Assembly (NCBI GenBank): GCA_964354225.1
Contig: CAYGZC010000112.1
Span: 1 to 21,419 of the forward strand
Origin: CAYGZC01 sp964354225
GTDB taxonomy: Bacteria; Bacteroidota; Ignavibacteria; UBA10030; SZUA-254
DNA length: 21,419 nt
Direction of reading: 5' to 3'
The position numbers were made by a program, and so were the translations under genes. Of this stretch, positions 1-9,345 are shown in pieces. The notes beneath the pieces were generated by a model. The model was given only the letters and a program-made list of their open reading frames with translations. It had not been told where the DNA came from and searched no databases. Each line of letters starts with the position of its first letter. Position 1 is the first letter of the stretch.

Positions 1-263
1 GTCTCGGACTGATAAGCGAGATAACTGAAGATGAGCGTCTGTTCGCCAGATTCAATGGAGAGCAAGTAATTTCCCTGAGTATTAGTGATCGTACCTTTGG
101 AAGTACCGAGGATCCGGATATTTGCTGCGGCGAGCGGCTCACCCGTTGAAGCATCTGTAACTTTTCCGCGGAGTGAAAATGTTGTTTGAGCAGAAATATA
201 AACTGACGATAATAATAAAGTCAGCGTAATTAGAATGGACCCAAAATATCGGATTGTTTTCAT
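1..263 (-). CDS. Exported protein with carboxypeptidase-regulatory-like domain (TonB-receptor type N-terminus), 3' end outside window
   Basis: The frame opens at ATG 263 and stays open to the window edge, so only the first 87 codons are present. The first ~26 residues form a signal peptide: MKTIRY, then a hydrophobic stretch, then a likely cut at ISAQ|TT. Residues ~30-87 match a CarboxypepD_reg-like beta-sandwich: LRGKVTDASTGEPLAAANI, then GTSKGTITNTQGNYLLSI, then LIFSYLAYQ. In Bacteroidota-like organisms this domain most often heads TonB-dependent receptors (SusC-like) or large surface proteins. The visible part cannot tell these apart, so no substrate is proposed. A weak Shine-Dalgarno AAGAAG lies at 271-276, 7 nt before the ATG. 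The gene is separated from the giant upstream gene by a strong terminator, so it probably has its own promoter within 264-345. Confidence 0.8.
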   Translation of the reverse strand, partial: MKTIRYFGSILITLTLLLSSVYISAQTTFSLRGKVTDASTGEPLAAANIRILGTSKGTITNTQGNYLLSIESGEQTLIFSYLAYQSE

Positions 264-433
264 TCAAGATCTTCTTATATAAATGTTGACTCTAAACTAA
301 GTAGATTTTATAAGATTTGCAATACGGTTTTATTCTAAGTTTGTTACAAAATAAAAAGGCGAACCAATTTCGTTCATCGGTTCGCCTTCTGATAGGTGTT
401 TTTTGATTTACTTATAGTTAGTATCAAATGATA
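264..433. other. Intergenic region between giant surface protein and partial TonB-type gene
   Basis: 170 bp without a gene. It holds the terminator of the giant upstream gene (348-388), then an AT-rich stretch reading toward the gene at 263. TATA-like sequences are present on the minus strand, but no -35/-10 pair is convincing enough to mark as a promoter. Confidence 0.6.
348..388 (-). terminator. Rho-independent terminator of the giant surface-protein gene
   Basis: A perfect 10-bp stem, AAGGCGAACC (356-365) with GGTTCGCCTT (379-388), encloses a 13-nt loop. Read on the minus strand, the stem is followed by a T-rich tract (TTT-A-TTTT, then G). It sits about 45 bp after the stop codon at 434-436. 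The plus strand has a later TTTTTT run, so weak bidirectional activity is possible, but no plus-strand gene ends here. Confidence 0.88.
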
Positions 434-3400
434 CTATTTAAGTAGCAACATCTTCTTTACCTGCGTGAACGTCCTGTTTGGGTCACTCACACTCACCGCA
501 TGAATCCTATAGAAGTATACACCGCTCGCAATCGGTGTACCCCAATCACTTATCGAGTTCCACTTCATTGACTTGAATCCAGGTGCCTGTATATCATCCA
601 CTAGAATTTTAACCTCCTGCCCAAGAATGTTGTAAATTGTTAACTTGACATTTGACATCACCGGTAAAGAGTATTCAATAATTGTTATTGGATTGAACGG
701 ATTAGGATAATTGCTTTCCAATTTAAACTGATCGGGTAATCCTTTTTCCTCCTTGACATCAAGCGGAGATAAGATTACAATTTTAATTGAGGCGGTATCC
801 AATCCTAACCCATCATTGACGGTAAAAAGTAGACTGTCGGTACCAATGAAGTCAGTGTTGGGCTGATAAACAATCGTATCAACTTTCAGCACGGCTGTTC
901 CAAAAATTGGACCCTGCAGTATTGCAAAACTTACAGGATCTCCATCGGAGTCTGATCCTATTAACTTGATAATCAGTTCATTATTTTTGGTAGATGAAAA
1001 AATTTGATTTTCTCCAACTGGAGCCGTATTGGTAACTGTAATGTATACTTTTGCAGAAGCTGAATCGATCCGATCATACACCTTGTATACCAGACTATCA
1101 ACTCCGATAAAGTTGGTGTTTGGAGTATATTTGACAACCCAAGGTAATGTATCGTTAGTGATGATTGATCCGTAAGTGGGAAGTGTAATTTTATAAACTA
1201 ATGAATCATTATCCGGATCTGAGGTATCTAACAAAACTATAGACGAACGATTTTTCTGAATTTTCGTTGATACTATATTCGCAATCGGAGGATCATTGAC
1301 GGGATTTACTCTAATTGCAATGGTAGCTGGTGTATTACTAGTCGCGCTACCGTCATTTACTTCATATGTTATATACTCATATCCATTGAAATTATGATTT
1401 GGTATATATGTAATATTGGGTGGTGTTCCTGATAAAGTACCATTTACTGCCTGACTCACGAAGACATAGGTTAATGTATCATCATCTTTATCATATGCAC
1501 TCAGACTAACCGGAACGGAGACCTCCTCATCCGTTGTAAACTGGAATACATTATCAACATCGATCCATGGATTTGTCATATTCTGTAGAATTCCATGGCT
1601 ACTATTTCCTGTGGCATCATAGGTGATCGTTCCATTACGTTCATCAAACCGCCAATAGCCTATTAATGATGGATCACCTTCGTCGATGATTATTTGCATA
1701 TCTGCAGCTATCTGTGAAGAACTCCTCTCCGTATTCCAGACACGTACTTCATCGATGATTCCATCAAAATTTTCAGTACCGATTATGTTCGACCCAATCT
1801 TCAGTGTAGAATCTTCATTTGAAGGATTACCGGACGGTGAACTGTTAGTTGTAATTAGTGCTCCATTTATATAGCTCTTTAGCGTATCACCATCATATGT
1901 GGCTGCAATATAATACCACTGATCGGGGAGTATGGTTCCATACGATGCATAATATTCTGTTCCTCCTACATCTGCCACAACCGATCCCCGTCGATTAGCA
2001 TCAGGATTATCCCAGTAAATCTGGAAATTTTTCCCTCGACTTATTAAAACCGACGTATCATTGTTTACCGGACCATCTGGGCTTTTTACCCATAGCTCTA
2101 TCGTCCAAGTATTCAATTGAGAGTTAAATCCAGTTCGAACATAATCGTTTTTACCATCGAAAGATAATGAACTACCAAAACCGGCGATAGGTCGGTTATT
2201 TGTAGGATCAAGATTTATAAATACTTTCCCTTCTCTAGTGAATATTCCATCGGTAACTGAATATCTTAACGTATCCGTCCCCCGATCATATGAGTTTTCC
2301 TGAATCTTGTTAAGTGTTATGCTAGGAGTGTAAGTAATTGTCCCGTCTAGATTGACAACGGCTTGGCCTGATGACCCAACCAGAATAGAGTCGATGATCC
2401 ATAGAGAGTCATTATCCGGATCTGTATCATTTTGTAGAATTGGGATTATTACATTCGATTCGCCGATATTGAGGGAGCCATAATCATCAGCTATGTCGGG
2501 AGGATCACTCACAGGATTAACAGTTACTATTACCGACGCTTGTGATGTTATTGAACCATCGCTCACACCGACTCTGAACATGTCATTACCGTAGAAGTTC
2601 ACCGATGGAGTATAAACATAATTGGGTGGTGTACCGGAAATTGCACCATTTGTTGGATTTTGGGTGATGGAATAACTTAATGAATCCCCATCTGAATCTG
2701 TGGCAGTCACCACGATAGTCAACAACGAATCCTCGGTTGTCATTGAAGAATAGGAAGGTGAAATGGTTGGAGGTGCATTCTGTACGTTGATCTTCATGGT
2801 TCCTCTGGCTGTCGAGTTATCATCTGTAGCAGCAAAATAGAAATTGTCAATACCCGAATAATTTGTATTAGGAGTATAGATCAAGTTAGGTGGTGCACCC
2901 CTAAGGGAGCCATAATTCGGTGGGGCTACAACAGTATATAAAATTCCAGATCCCTCAGGATCAAATGCTTGCAGTGTACATTCGACCTGAACATTCTTTT
3001 TAGTGACGATAGTCCTTCCATAAGCGATCGGGGGATCGTTAATTCCATCATCAAAAAATACGGAAAATTTTTTCTTATCAACAATTTGCCCATCACATCG
3101 TGATTTAAAAATTAATTGCAAATCCTCATAGTTATAGTTATTTTGTCCTTTCTTGACGGTAACCTCAGCGATAATGTTTGACATAGAATCTATTTCAGGT
3201 TCGATGAAATCCTTATCATTAATCTTAATTGTTGCACCTTGGGCGCTTGCTTCATCAATCTCAAGTCTATAGGTGTTTGTTTCATTACTAAGATTCCCAA
3301 GGGTTATGGTGAATGTTGCAAGTGAGTCTGAAGGAACGCTGTACTGCACAGTCGGATCAATAGAAAGACTGACCCCCTCGCGGGCAAAGGTTTTTTGTTC

Positions 3401-6400
3401 CCACGGGCAACTGCTGCTACCACCAACCAAATCGAAGACGGGTGTTCCGTAAACCATATCTTTTTTTATATCAACTGAAAAAGCATCACCGATATCATTG
3501 TCCTTGAGTCCATATCCAACTTCATTCATCGTTGTTGTTTCATTCTTGGTCGAGTTACCCGTATTATACGAAAATCGCAACTTTTGCCCCCCTTTGGTTG
3601 ATGAGTAATCCTTGACTATATCCGCGCCCAATTCAATTGTTACCTCCGGCGTAAGATAAGCATTGAATTCAAAGTTAGTAGCATGCCTTCGTTTGGTTTC
3701 TTCAGAATATTCATCATTCGCTCCTGCACTAAAAGTCCGATTCAAACTGAAAATCGCGTCTTTCTTCAACCGCGTATTCCGATCTACAACTTGTTCCCAT
3801 ACTTCTAGTTGATCAAGGTAAATTCTTGCGGAATCAAGATTGTTTCGTGATATATAAATATTTGCCAAATTCCTGAGGTCACGGATAAGCACATTCTTGA
3901 TATGGTGTTCAGTATAGGAAAATGTTGTCTTGAAGCCAGTTCCACCCAAAGCTAAACTTTTACTAAGTTTGGGTTGACATGTTGCTACATCGTACTCCAG
4001 AATATCACATATCGCATATAACAAATTGATAGCACCGCCGTTATATACATCGGCGTCAGAACCGACATACTGCTCTTCCGAAGAAGTTGAGTATTTGGAT
4101 TTGGTTGTAAAACAAAATTCTTGTTCATCTGTATTAACCCACTTCGCCCCAAGCTCCAAACTTCCACCGACTTCGACATACGCACCGGTCATACCAAAGA
4201 AGGGTTTCTCAGCACCAAAACCGAGACGAACATTTTGCCATCTGTTTATGCTTGCGTCTGTCTGAACTGAAAAACTTACAGTTTGACAAATGGTTGTTGT
4301 TTTTGAGATAAAGCTATAACTGCCATCCCCTGGTGGATCTCTCAATATCAAAACCGGAATTTCAGGCGAAACCGTTGTGAATGTCTTCTCACGTGGTTTA
4401 GCTCCTGTTACCATCATCCAATTACTAACGACTTGTGCTCCACCCGGAGTAGAAACCGTAACTTCTAACCTTTTTTGATATGGTTTTATACCACCTGACA
4501 AGATGTTCGGAAAACCTGGACGAAGAGGATAAAATCCGAAACCATTTCGAATCTGAACTATAGTTGCAGTGTCGATATCCCCGACATCATCGGATATTTC
4601 GACTTGTCCGGAATCAACGTAACAAGATCGGTCACCGTACCGCTCAAGGACTCGGAGTTTAAGTGGATAAACTCTCCCTTGTTGAACAACAGGGATAGGA
4701 CAATTTCCTTGGGCTGGAATACCCGAAATGTTGAGATCGGGAGGAGTACGATAGATAAAGTCAAGTTGTTGATCGCTCTGAATCAAGGAAACATATTGAG
4801 GACGCGGTGCAAAGTACTCTATCGCATCGAGGTTATTCGGATTAAGATAGATTACTCTCATACTATATTTTGTCGCCGGAAGAGTTATAGTATAGGCACC
4901 CATGCTATTGGTTGCTTGGGTTTTTGTGATACACCCAGTTGTATCCATAATTTGTATGGTGGCGCTCCCAAGTGTATATTTACACGCACCCGCGGCAACT
5001 ACACCGTGAACTGTATGAGTCTGTGTATCAAGAAAAATAACCCCGGACGTATCCGCAAAGAAATTTTTCCGTATGGAATCGGGACTAAATGTGTGCCCTT
5101 TGAACCGTGGCTTTATAGTGTGAATGCCTGAGCTCATAGGAATCGAGAATGCTCCTCCGTTACCACTTCTTCCCGCAGGCATATTATCAATGAGGAATTC
5201 TACACTGTCAATAGGACAAGCGGGACTAGTATTGGCAAATTGTACACTACCCGACATTGTAATTGCTGATTCGTCAGTAAACGTAATGTTAATTAACGGG
5301 TTGTTAGTTGTCGTTAACATTTTTATAAGGGAATCGGGTTTTATTGTACGATCTGTTTTTCGTGCTTTCAATGTAAAATATGTATTCTGATTCCCATAAT
5401 TCAAGTTTTTAAAAACATAGTTATCCTGATCCGGCGACACGTTAGATATCGTTGTAACGGTAATCTTTGCAGGCGAAGCAAAATCAGTAAACACTGCCCC
5501 GTTCTTTAATATCCCATAATTTGCATTAGACGAGAAATCGTTTGCAACCGTTTTATTTTTATTAAAAGTGGTTGATGTATCTTCATCAAACCGCCAATAA
5601 CCGATTATGCCGTCCTCATCTCCCTGTAAATATTTAGGCATTGTTTTTTTGATATCCCCTTCCGACCTCGCAATATTCCAAACACGGACCTCGTCAATAA
5701 CACCATCAAATCCTTTCCCGATAGTCAGCGGCAATTCATTAGCCACCAGGCTCGTACTAGTGTCGTGGAGTATCTGCTCAACTCCATTACAATAGAGTTT
5801 CCGCACACCGTTATTATTAACAGCAGCGATATGGTACCATTGATCTTCGCTGAGAATACTGTCTGTAAAGGCATCATCAAATATAATTCCGGCTGGTTGA
5901 TCGTTTCTTAGACCTAAACGGAAATTCTTAGATAAAATCACAGCAGAGTCATTCAACGATCTTGGGTAGATCCATGCTTCAATCGTATAATTGTTTACAA
6001 TATTCAGTGAATTATCGTGCGGAATTTGAACAAAAGCGCCTATCCCATCAAATGAAATGGCTTTATACCTATTCGGATCAGAACGTTCTATAAATACTTC
6101 GACATCTGGAACAGCACCGCCGCTTAGGGTCTTTACGATTCCACTGATCATTCCATCGTCAGGAATTCTACCGTAATCTGAAACCCTCCTAGATACACGC
6201 CCTCCCGCGAACCTGGCTGCAACAGAATATTTATAAATAATACCTGGCTTTGCAGTTGCGTCAATATACGATGTCATGTCATAAGACAGGATGGTCGGAT
6301 TGATATCATCACGGTAAACAAGGAAATCGGTTTCATTTCGGGAATTATCACCCCAATTTATAGTTATCTCTTTCGGTTCCGGTTCATCATCAGATGCGCT

Positions 6401-8818
6401 AACAGGTCCGGGCATGAATGCATAAAATGTTGTTTCCTTGGAAAATGCGGAACCGGCAAACGCGTTATCGATTGCTTGAACACTCCAATAATACTTACCA
6501 TCTCTCAGAGAATCAATTTTCCGTGAGGTATTATAACCACTGTTTCCCAAATGAGGAATTCTGCGATAACCATCAGTTAGATTTGCCATTGGTGATACGA
6601 CTCTTATACCATTGGATATTGTATCTATCCGGATGTTATAGGTGAGACCACTCTGGGGAGTCGTATGATCATTCGACTTATTCCAACTTAAAATCACTGA
6701 TGAAGTATCGATCAGCGCGGTTGGACCATTCGGTTGTGATGGGGCTGTATTTGTTATCCCAAAGTCATTCCGATAGATTTTTGTAATTATTTGAGACCAT
6801 TCATAATCTCCTGTTAATATGACATCAAGATCGCCATCATTGTCATAATCACCCCAAGCGGTTGAACCCATCGCGACTTGGGGTAATCCAAAACATATAT
6901 CTTTAAAAATTCCATTGCCATCATTCCGATAGATTTTTGTCACACATATTTCGTCATATTCTTCGATAAAATAACCTGTCAGCAGAATATCGAGATCTCC
7001 ATCGTTGTCATAATCACCCCATGAGACTGAACTACCACCGACTCCCAGCAGACCAGCGTTGAAGTCCCTAAATGTTTCTCCACCATCATTCCGATATATT
7101 TTTGAGATTAGACCTTCGTCGCTATCTCCCGTCAATAAAATATCCAAATCACCATCGTTGTCATAATCACCCCATGCAACTGAACTATTATAGATTCCCA
7201 GCAGACCAGCGTTGAAGTCCCTAAATGTTTCTCCACCATCATTCCGATAGATAGATGCGGTACCATTACCCGTTAATAGAATATCGAGGTCACCATCGTT
7301 GTCATAATCACCCCATGCAACTGAACTATTATAGATTCCCGGCAGACCAGCCTTGATATCGGTAAATGTTCCTCCTCCATCATTCCGATAGATAGATGCA
7401 ATGCCATTACCCGCCAATAATATATCCAAATCACCATCATTGTTATAATCACCCCATGCAACTGAACCATTATCGACTCCCGGCAGACCAGCATTGATAT
7501 CGGTAAATGTTCCTCCTCCATCATTCCGATAGATAGATGCGGTGCCATTACCCGTTAATAGAATATCAAGGTCACCATCGTTATCATAATCACCCCATGC
7601 AACTGAACTATAATTGACTCCCGGCAGACCAGCATTGATATAGGTAAATGTTCCTCCTCCATCATTCCGATAGATAGATGCGATGTCGTTACCCGTCAAT
7701 AAAATATCCAAATCACCATCATTGTCATAATCACCCCATGCAACTGAACTATTTGTAACTCCTTGTATAGAAGGAGTCGGAATTTCGATCATAAAAGAGT
7801 CAGTAGTAACCTGTGTTATATTTGAATTTGTGCTTGAACCTACAGATGACTTATAAGCTCGTACTCTATAATAATATGTTTTACCACTCTGAAGCGAATC
7901 TACGGTTTTATTCGTTGTATCTTCTACATCAAAATTATTATACCTTGACAACATCAAAGTAAAATTTTGGTCAGTAGCTACATCTAAAAAATATTTGTCT
8001 GCCGTACCTGTAACTGGGCGAGTCCAATTAGCCCTAAAACTGTAATAATCAATTTCAGTCGCGCCGGTAGTTTTTGGAACTACCATCGCGTAACTTTCCA
8101 CCCACGAGGGTGAGCCCTGTAGAGTCCCATCGTTGGTTCCTTTTTCATCTGTTAATATGGTTCCGCTGTTAGAATCAAATTTGTAATATGCTACAAGTCC
8201 ACTCGGCAATGGATCAATTGGTCTATCAATATAAGCTTGAATTTCCTCCTGAGTGCGGGCGATATTCCAGATACGGACTTCATCTATTTTTCCATTAAAA
8301 TGTCTGGTTGGAGCATATCCATCGCTTGCTAACCATAAAGGATTTGATGTACCACCGATGTTCGCAGCTCTTGTTATCCTTTTTACCTCTCTACCGTCTA
8401 CATACACAATGAGATTTGAACCATCATACACTCCTGCAACATGATGCCACGTATTTAGAATTAGCACAGGTATATCCGTGATAGCACGAGATACATTGCC
8501 AGCACTGCTAACAATGAAGTTAAGTTTTCCTCCTGCCCCACAACGCAAACTATAACCACGTTCATTGGCTGTTTTCGCAATAATGGGTCCACTATAAGAA
8601 GAATCCCCCCAAGCCCATGCGTAAATCCAGGCTTCAAGTGTAATTGCGGGTCCAGTAATTTGAATAGTTGCATTATTACCGCAGTCCACATACTGGTTAG
8701 TCCCGTTGAATTGAAGTGCGTTATTGGTTTGCGCAAGTATTGGAATATTACAAACGAGAAATAATGTGATTGTTAGCGTGAATAATATCGCGCTTCGATG
8801 TTTATTAACAAATTGCAT
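434..8818 (-). CDS. Giant multidomain T9SS-exported surface protein (LamG, FN3, FG-GAP, Big_9/cadherin-like, CTD)
   Basis: About 2,794 residues from ATG 8818. An in-frame GTG at 8830 is possible, but AAGTGGG precedes the ATG at a better distance. Residue positions are counted from the GTG. A signal peptide ends near residue 34 (ILAQ|TNN). Domains in order: LamG-1 ~36-245; FN3 ~250-345; seven FG-GAP/VCBS repeats ~355-690; two FN3-like ~692-888; a carboxypeptidase-regulatory-like sandwich ~890-1154 interrupted by LamG-2 (~922-1110); an unrecognised, Cys-containing central region ~1190-1930 (includes ILRDPPGDGSYS near 1491 and SSCPWEQ near 1803); cadherin-like/Big_9 domains ~1934-2210; LamG-3 ~2222-2420; three more Big_9 ~2424-2687; CTD ~2696-2798 (NYPNPFNP ... 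KKMLLLK). The LamG domains share an IDEVR[VI]WN motif. The likely role is a cell-surface adhesin or glycan/protein-binding scaffold; no catalytic motif is visible. The gene has its own strong terminator and ~780 bp of upstream DNA, so it is probably monocistronic. Confidence 0.93.
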   Translation of the reverse strand: MQFVNKHRSAILFTLTITLFLVCNIPILAQTNNALQFNGTNQYVDCGNNATIQITGPAITLEAWIYAWAWGDSSYSGPIIAKTANERGYSLRCGAGGKLNFIVSSAGNVSRAITDIPVLILNTWHHVAGVYDGSNLIVYVDGREVKRITRAANIGGTSNPLWLASDGYAPTRHFNGKIDEVRIWNIARTQEEIQAYIDRPIDPLPSGLVAYYKFDSNSGTILTDEKGTNDGTLQGSPSWVESYAMVVPKTTGATEIDYYSFRANWTRPVTGTADKYFLDVATDQNFTLMLSRYNNFDVEDTTNKTVDSLQSGKTYYYRVRAYKSSVGSSTNSNITQVTTDSFMIEIPTPSIQGVTNSSVAWGDYDNDGDLDILLTGNDIASIYRNDGGGTFTYINAGLPGVNYSSVAWGDYDNDGDLDILLTGNGTASIYRNDGGGTFTDINAGLPGVDNGSVAWGDYNNDGDLDILLAGNGIASIYRNDGGGTFTDIKAGLPGIYNSSVAWGDYDNDGDLDILLTGNGTASIYRNDGGETFRDFNAGLLGIYNSSVAWGDYDNDGDLDILLTGDSDEGLISKIYRNDGGETFRDFNAGLLGVGGSSVSWGDYDNDGDLDILLTGYFIEEYDEICVTKIYRNDGNGIFKDICFGLPQVAMGSTAWGDYDNDGDLDVILTGDYEWSQIITKIYRNDFGITNTAPSQPNGPTALIDTSSVILSWNKSNDHTTPQSGLTYNIRIDTISNGIRVVSPMANLTDGYRRIPHLGNSGYNTSRKIDSLRDGKYYWSVQAIDNAFAGSAFSKETTFYAFMPGPVSASDDEPEPKEITINWGDNSRNETDFLVYRDDINPTILSYDMTSYIDATAKPGIIYKYSVAARFAGGRVSRRVSDYGRIPDDGMISGIVKTLSGGAVPDVEVFIERSDPNRYKAISFDGIGAFVQIPHDNSLNIVNNYTIEAWIYPRSLNDSAVILSKNFRLGLRNDQPAGIIFDDAFTDSILSEDQWYHIAAVNNNGVRKLYCNGVEQILHDTSTSLVANELPLTIGKGFDGVIDEVRVWNIARSEGDIKKTMPKYLQGDEDGIIGYWRFDEDTSTTFNKNKTVANDFSSNANYGILKNGAVFTDFASPAKITVTTISNVSPDQDNYVFKNLNYGNQNTYFTLKARKTDRTIKPDSLIKMLTTTNNPLINITFTDESAITMSGSVQFANTSPACPIDSVEFLIDNMPAGRSGNGGAFSIPMSSGIHTIKPRFKGHTFSPDSIRKNFFADTSGVIFLDTQTHTVHGVVAAGACKYTLGSATIQIMDTTGCITKTQATNSMGAYTITLPATKYSMRVIYLNPNNLDAIEYFAPRPQYVSLIQSDQQLDFIYRTPPDLNISGIPAQGNCPIPVVQQGRVYPLKLRVLERYGDRSCYVDSGQVEISDDVGDIDTATIVQIRNGFGFYPLRPGFPNILSGGIKPYQKRLEVTVSTPGGAQVVSNWMMVTGAKPREKTFTTVSPEIPVLILRDPPGDGSYSFISKTTTICQTVSFSVQTDASINRWQNVRLGFGAEKPFFGMTGAYVEVGGSLELGAKWVNTDEQEFCFTTKSKYSTSSEEQYVGSDADVYNGGAINLLYAICDILEYDVATCQPKLSKSLALGGTGFKTTFSYTEHHIKNVLIRDLRNLANIYISRNNLDSARIYLDQLEVWEQVVDRNTRLKKDAIFSLNRTFSAGANDEYSEETKRRHATNFEFNAYLTPEVTIELGADIVKDYSSTKGGQKLRFSYNTGNSTKNETTTMNEVGYGLKDNDIGDAFSVDIKKDMVYGTPVFDLVGGSSSCPWEQKTFAREGVSLSIDPTVQYSVPSDSLATFTITLGNLSNETNTYRLEIDEASAQGATIKINDKDFIEPEIDSMSNIIAEVTVKKGQNNYNYEDLQLIFKSRCDGQIVDKKKFSVFFDDGINDPPIAYGRTIVTKKNVQVECTLQAFDPEGSGILYTVVAPPNYGSLRGAPPNLIYTPNTNYSGIDNFYFAATDDNSTARGTMKINVQNAPPTISPSYSSMTTEDSLLTIVVTATDSDGDSLSYSITQNPTNGAISGTPPNYVYTPSVNFYGNDMFRVGVSDGSITSQASVIVTVNPVSDPPDIADDYGSLNIGESNVIIPILQNDTDPDNDSLWIIDSILVGSSGQAVVNLDGTITYTPSITLNKIQENSYDRGTDTLRYSVTDGIFTREGKVFINLDPTNNRPIAGFGSSLSFDGKNDYVRTGFNSQLNTWTIELWVKSPDGPVNNDTSVLISRGKNFQIYWDNPDANRRGSVVADVGGTEYYASYGTILPDQWYYIAATYDGDTLKSYINGALITTNSSPSGNPSNEDSTLKIGSNIIGTENFDGIIDEVRVWNTERSSSQIAADMQIIIDEGDPSLIGYWRFDERNGTITYDATGNSSHGILQNMTNPWIDVDNVFQFTTDEEVSVPVSLSAYDKDDDTLTYVFVSQAVNGTLSGTPPNITYIPNHNFNGYEYITYEVNDGSATSNTPATIAIRVNPVNDPPIANIVSTKIQKNRSSIVLLDTSDPDNDSLVYKITLPTYGSIITNDTLPWVVKYTPNTNFIGVDSLVYKVYDRIDSASAKVYITVTNTAPVGENQIFSSTKNNELIIKLIGSDSDGDPVSFAILQGPIFGTAVLKVDTIVYQPNTDFIGTDSLLFTVNDGLGLDTASIKIVILSPLDVKEEKGLPDQFKLESNYPNPFNPITIIEYSLPVMSNVKLTIYNILGQEVKILVDDIQAPGFKSMKWNSISDWGTPIASGVYFYRIHAVSVSDPNRTFTQVKKMLLLK
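6756..7757 (-). repeat. Seven in-frame FG-GAP/VCBS tandem repeats
   Basis: Seven copies of a unit with core SSVAWGDYDNDGDLDILLTG followed by IYRNDGG. The conserved CCCATG (CCCAAG in the last copy) begins at 7735, 7594, 7453, 7312, 7171, 7018 and 6853. The spacing is therefore 141 bp (47 codons) four times, then 153 and 165 bp. Each unit carries a DxDxDG-type calcium loop (DYDNDGDLD); in the third unit one Asp is Asn (DYNNDGD). In this family such loops bind calcium and form blades of an integrin-alpha-like beta-propeller, and seven units would suit a seven-bladed propeller. Parts are identical at the DNA level: 54 bp at 7043-7096 recur at 7196-7249. This points to recent duplication or gene conversion. 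Confidence 0.92.
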
Positions 8819-8954
8819 AATGATACCCACTTTGATAATAAGTATTATGAAAAAATAATTATTTAAATAAAACGTTTGATGCTATGATCTACCACAACCG
8901 TATCTTTGTTGGGCGCGGTGAACGAGAAGCTAAAGAGAATTTCAAGAACTGTTA

Positions 8955-8979
8955 GTATTCTGTCAATTGTGCAGAATAC
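8955..8979. promoter_or_regulatory. Perfect 8-bp inverted repeat upstream of the giant gene
   Basis: GTATTCTG (8955-8962) and CAGAATAC (8972-8979) are perfect inverted copies separated by 9 nt. No T-run follows on either strand, so it is not a standard terminator. It lies ~140 bp upstream of the giant gene's start, where a dimeric regulator could bind, but chance or a decayed-element remnant is also possible. Confidence 0.3.
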
Positions 8980-9134
8980 AACTACTGATTGATTATGACT
9001 TGGTAAAGTTGTTGGAGAGAACTACGCTGTTGGTTTGCCGCGGGGAAGATATTGTACGTATGAAATTAATAGGCTGAATCGGTGCGGACTCAAGGATTTG
9101 ATAAGGGCAAATTGCTGTATGCTTGATAACTGAT

Positions 9135-9345
9135 TTAGTAGTACGATGATCCCAATCTGTATTTTAACTTTTGGAACTGATGAACGAGGTTTCGGTCGTA
9201 CCCATTTTGGTTCTGAAGTTCACGATTCAGTTTTTGTAGCTGTTTCAATGTGACATTTATCTGCGGTTGGAGTAAATGCTTCGGTAGAGGGGGCAAGTCC
9301 AAGCCGACCAGAGAATACAATAATAAAATATAACGCTACAAACAT
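9135..9345 (-). pseudogene. Probable frameshifted small exported coiled-coil protein gene
   Basis: From ATG 9345 one frame reads a signal-peptide-like start, MFVALYFIIVFSGRLGLA, but stops after 41 codons at 9220. The +1 frame, open from about 9338 to a TAA at 9135, reads a helical Gln/Lys/Leu-rich segment (VTLKQLQKLNRELQNQN, then NLVHQFQKLKYRLGSSY). The two frames can be joined at a run of five C's just after the signal-like segment: removing one C gives a ~67-residue protein with a signal peptide and a short coiled coil. Taken alone, the second frame has only a TTG start and no signal. The reading as a 1-bp frameshift, real or a sequencing error, is inference. I recognise no family, and the compositional match could be chance. 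Confidence 0.35.

Noticed and set aside
4604..5131. 175-codon plus-strand open frame
   Set aside because: It is antisense to the central region of the giant surface protein. The minus-strand frame is far longer and has recognisable domains, and this frame's composition looks like a shadow.
7273..7548. 91-codon minus-strand frame with internal repetition
   Set aside because: It is an out-of-frame reading of the FG-GAP DNA repeats; the repetition comes from the real gene.
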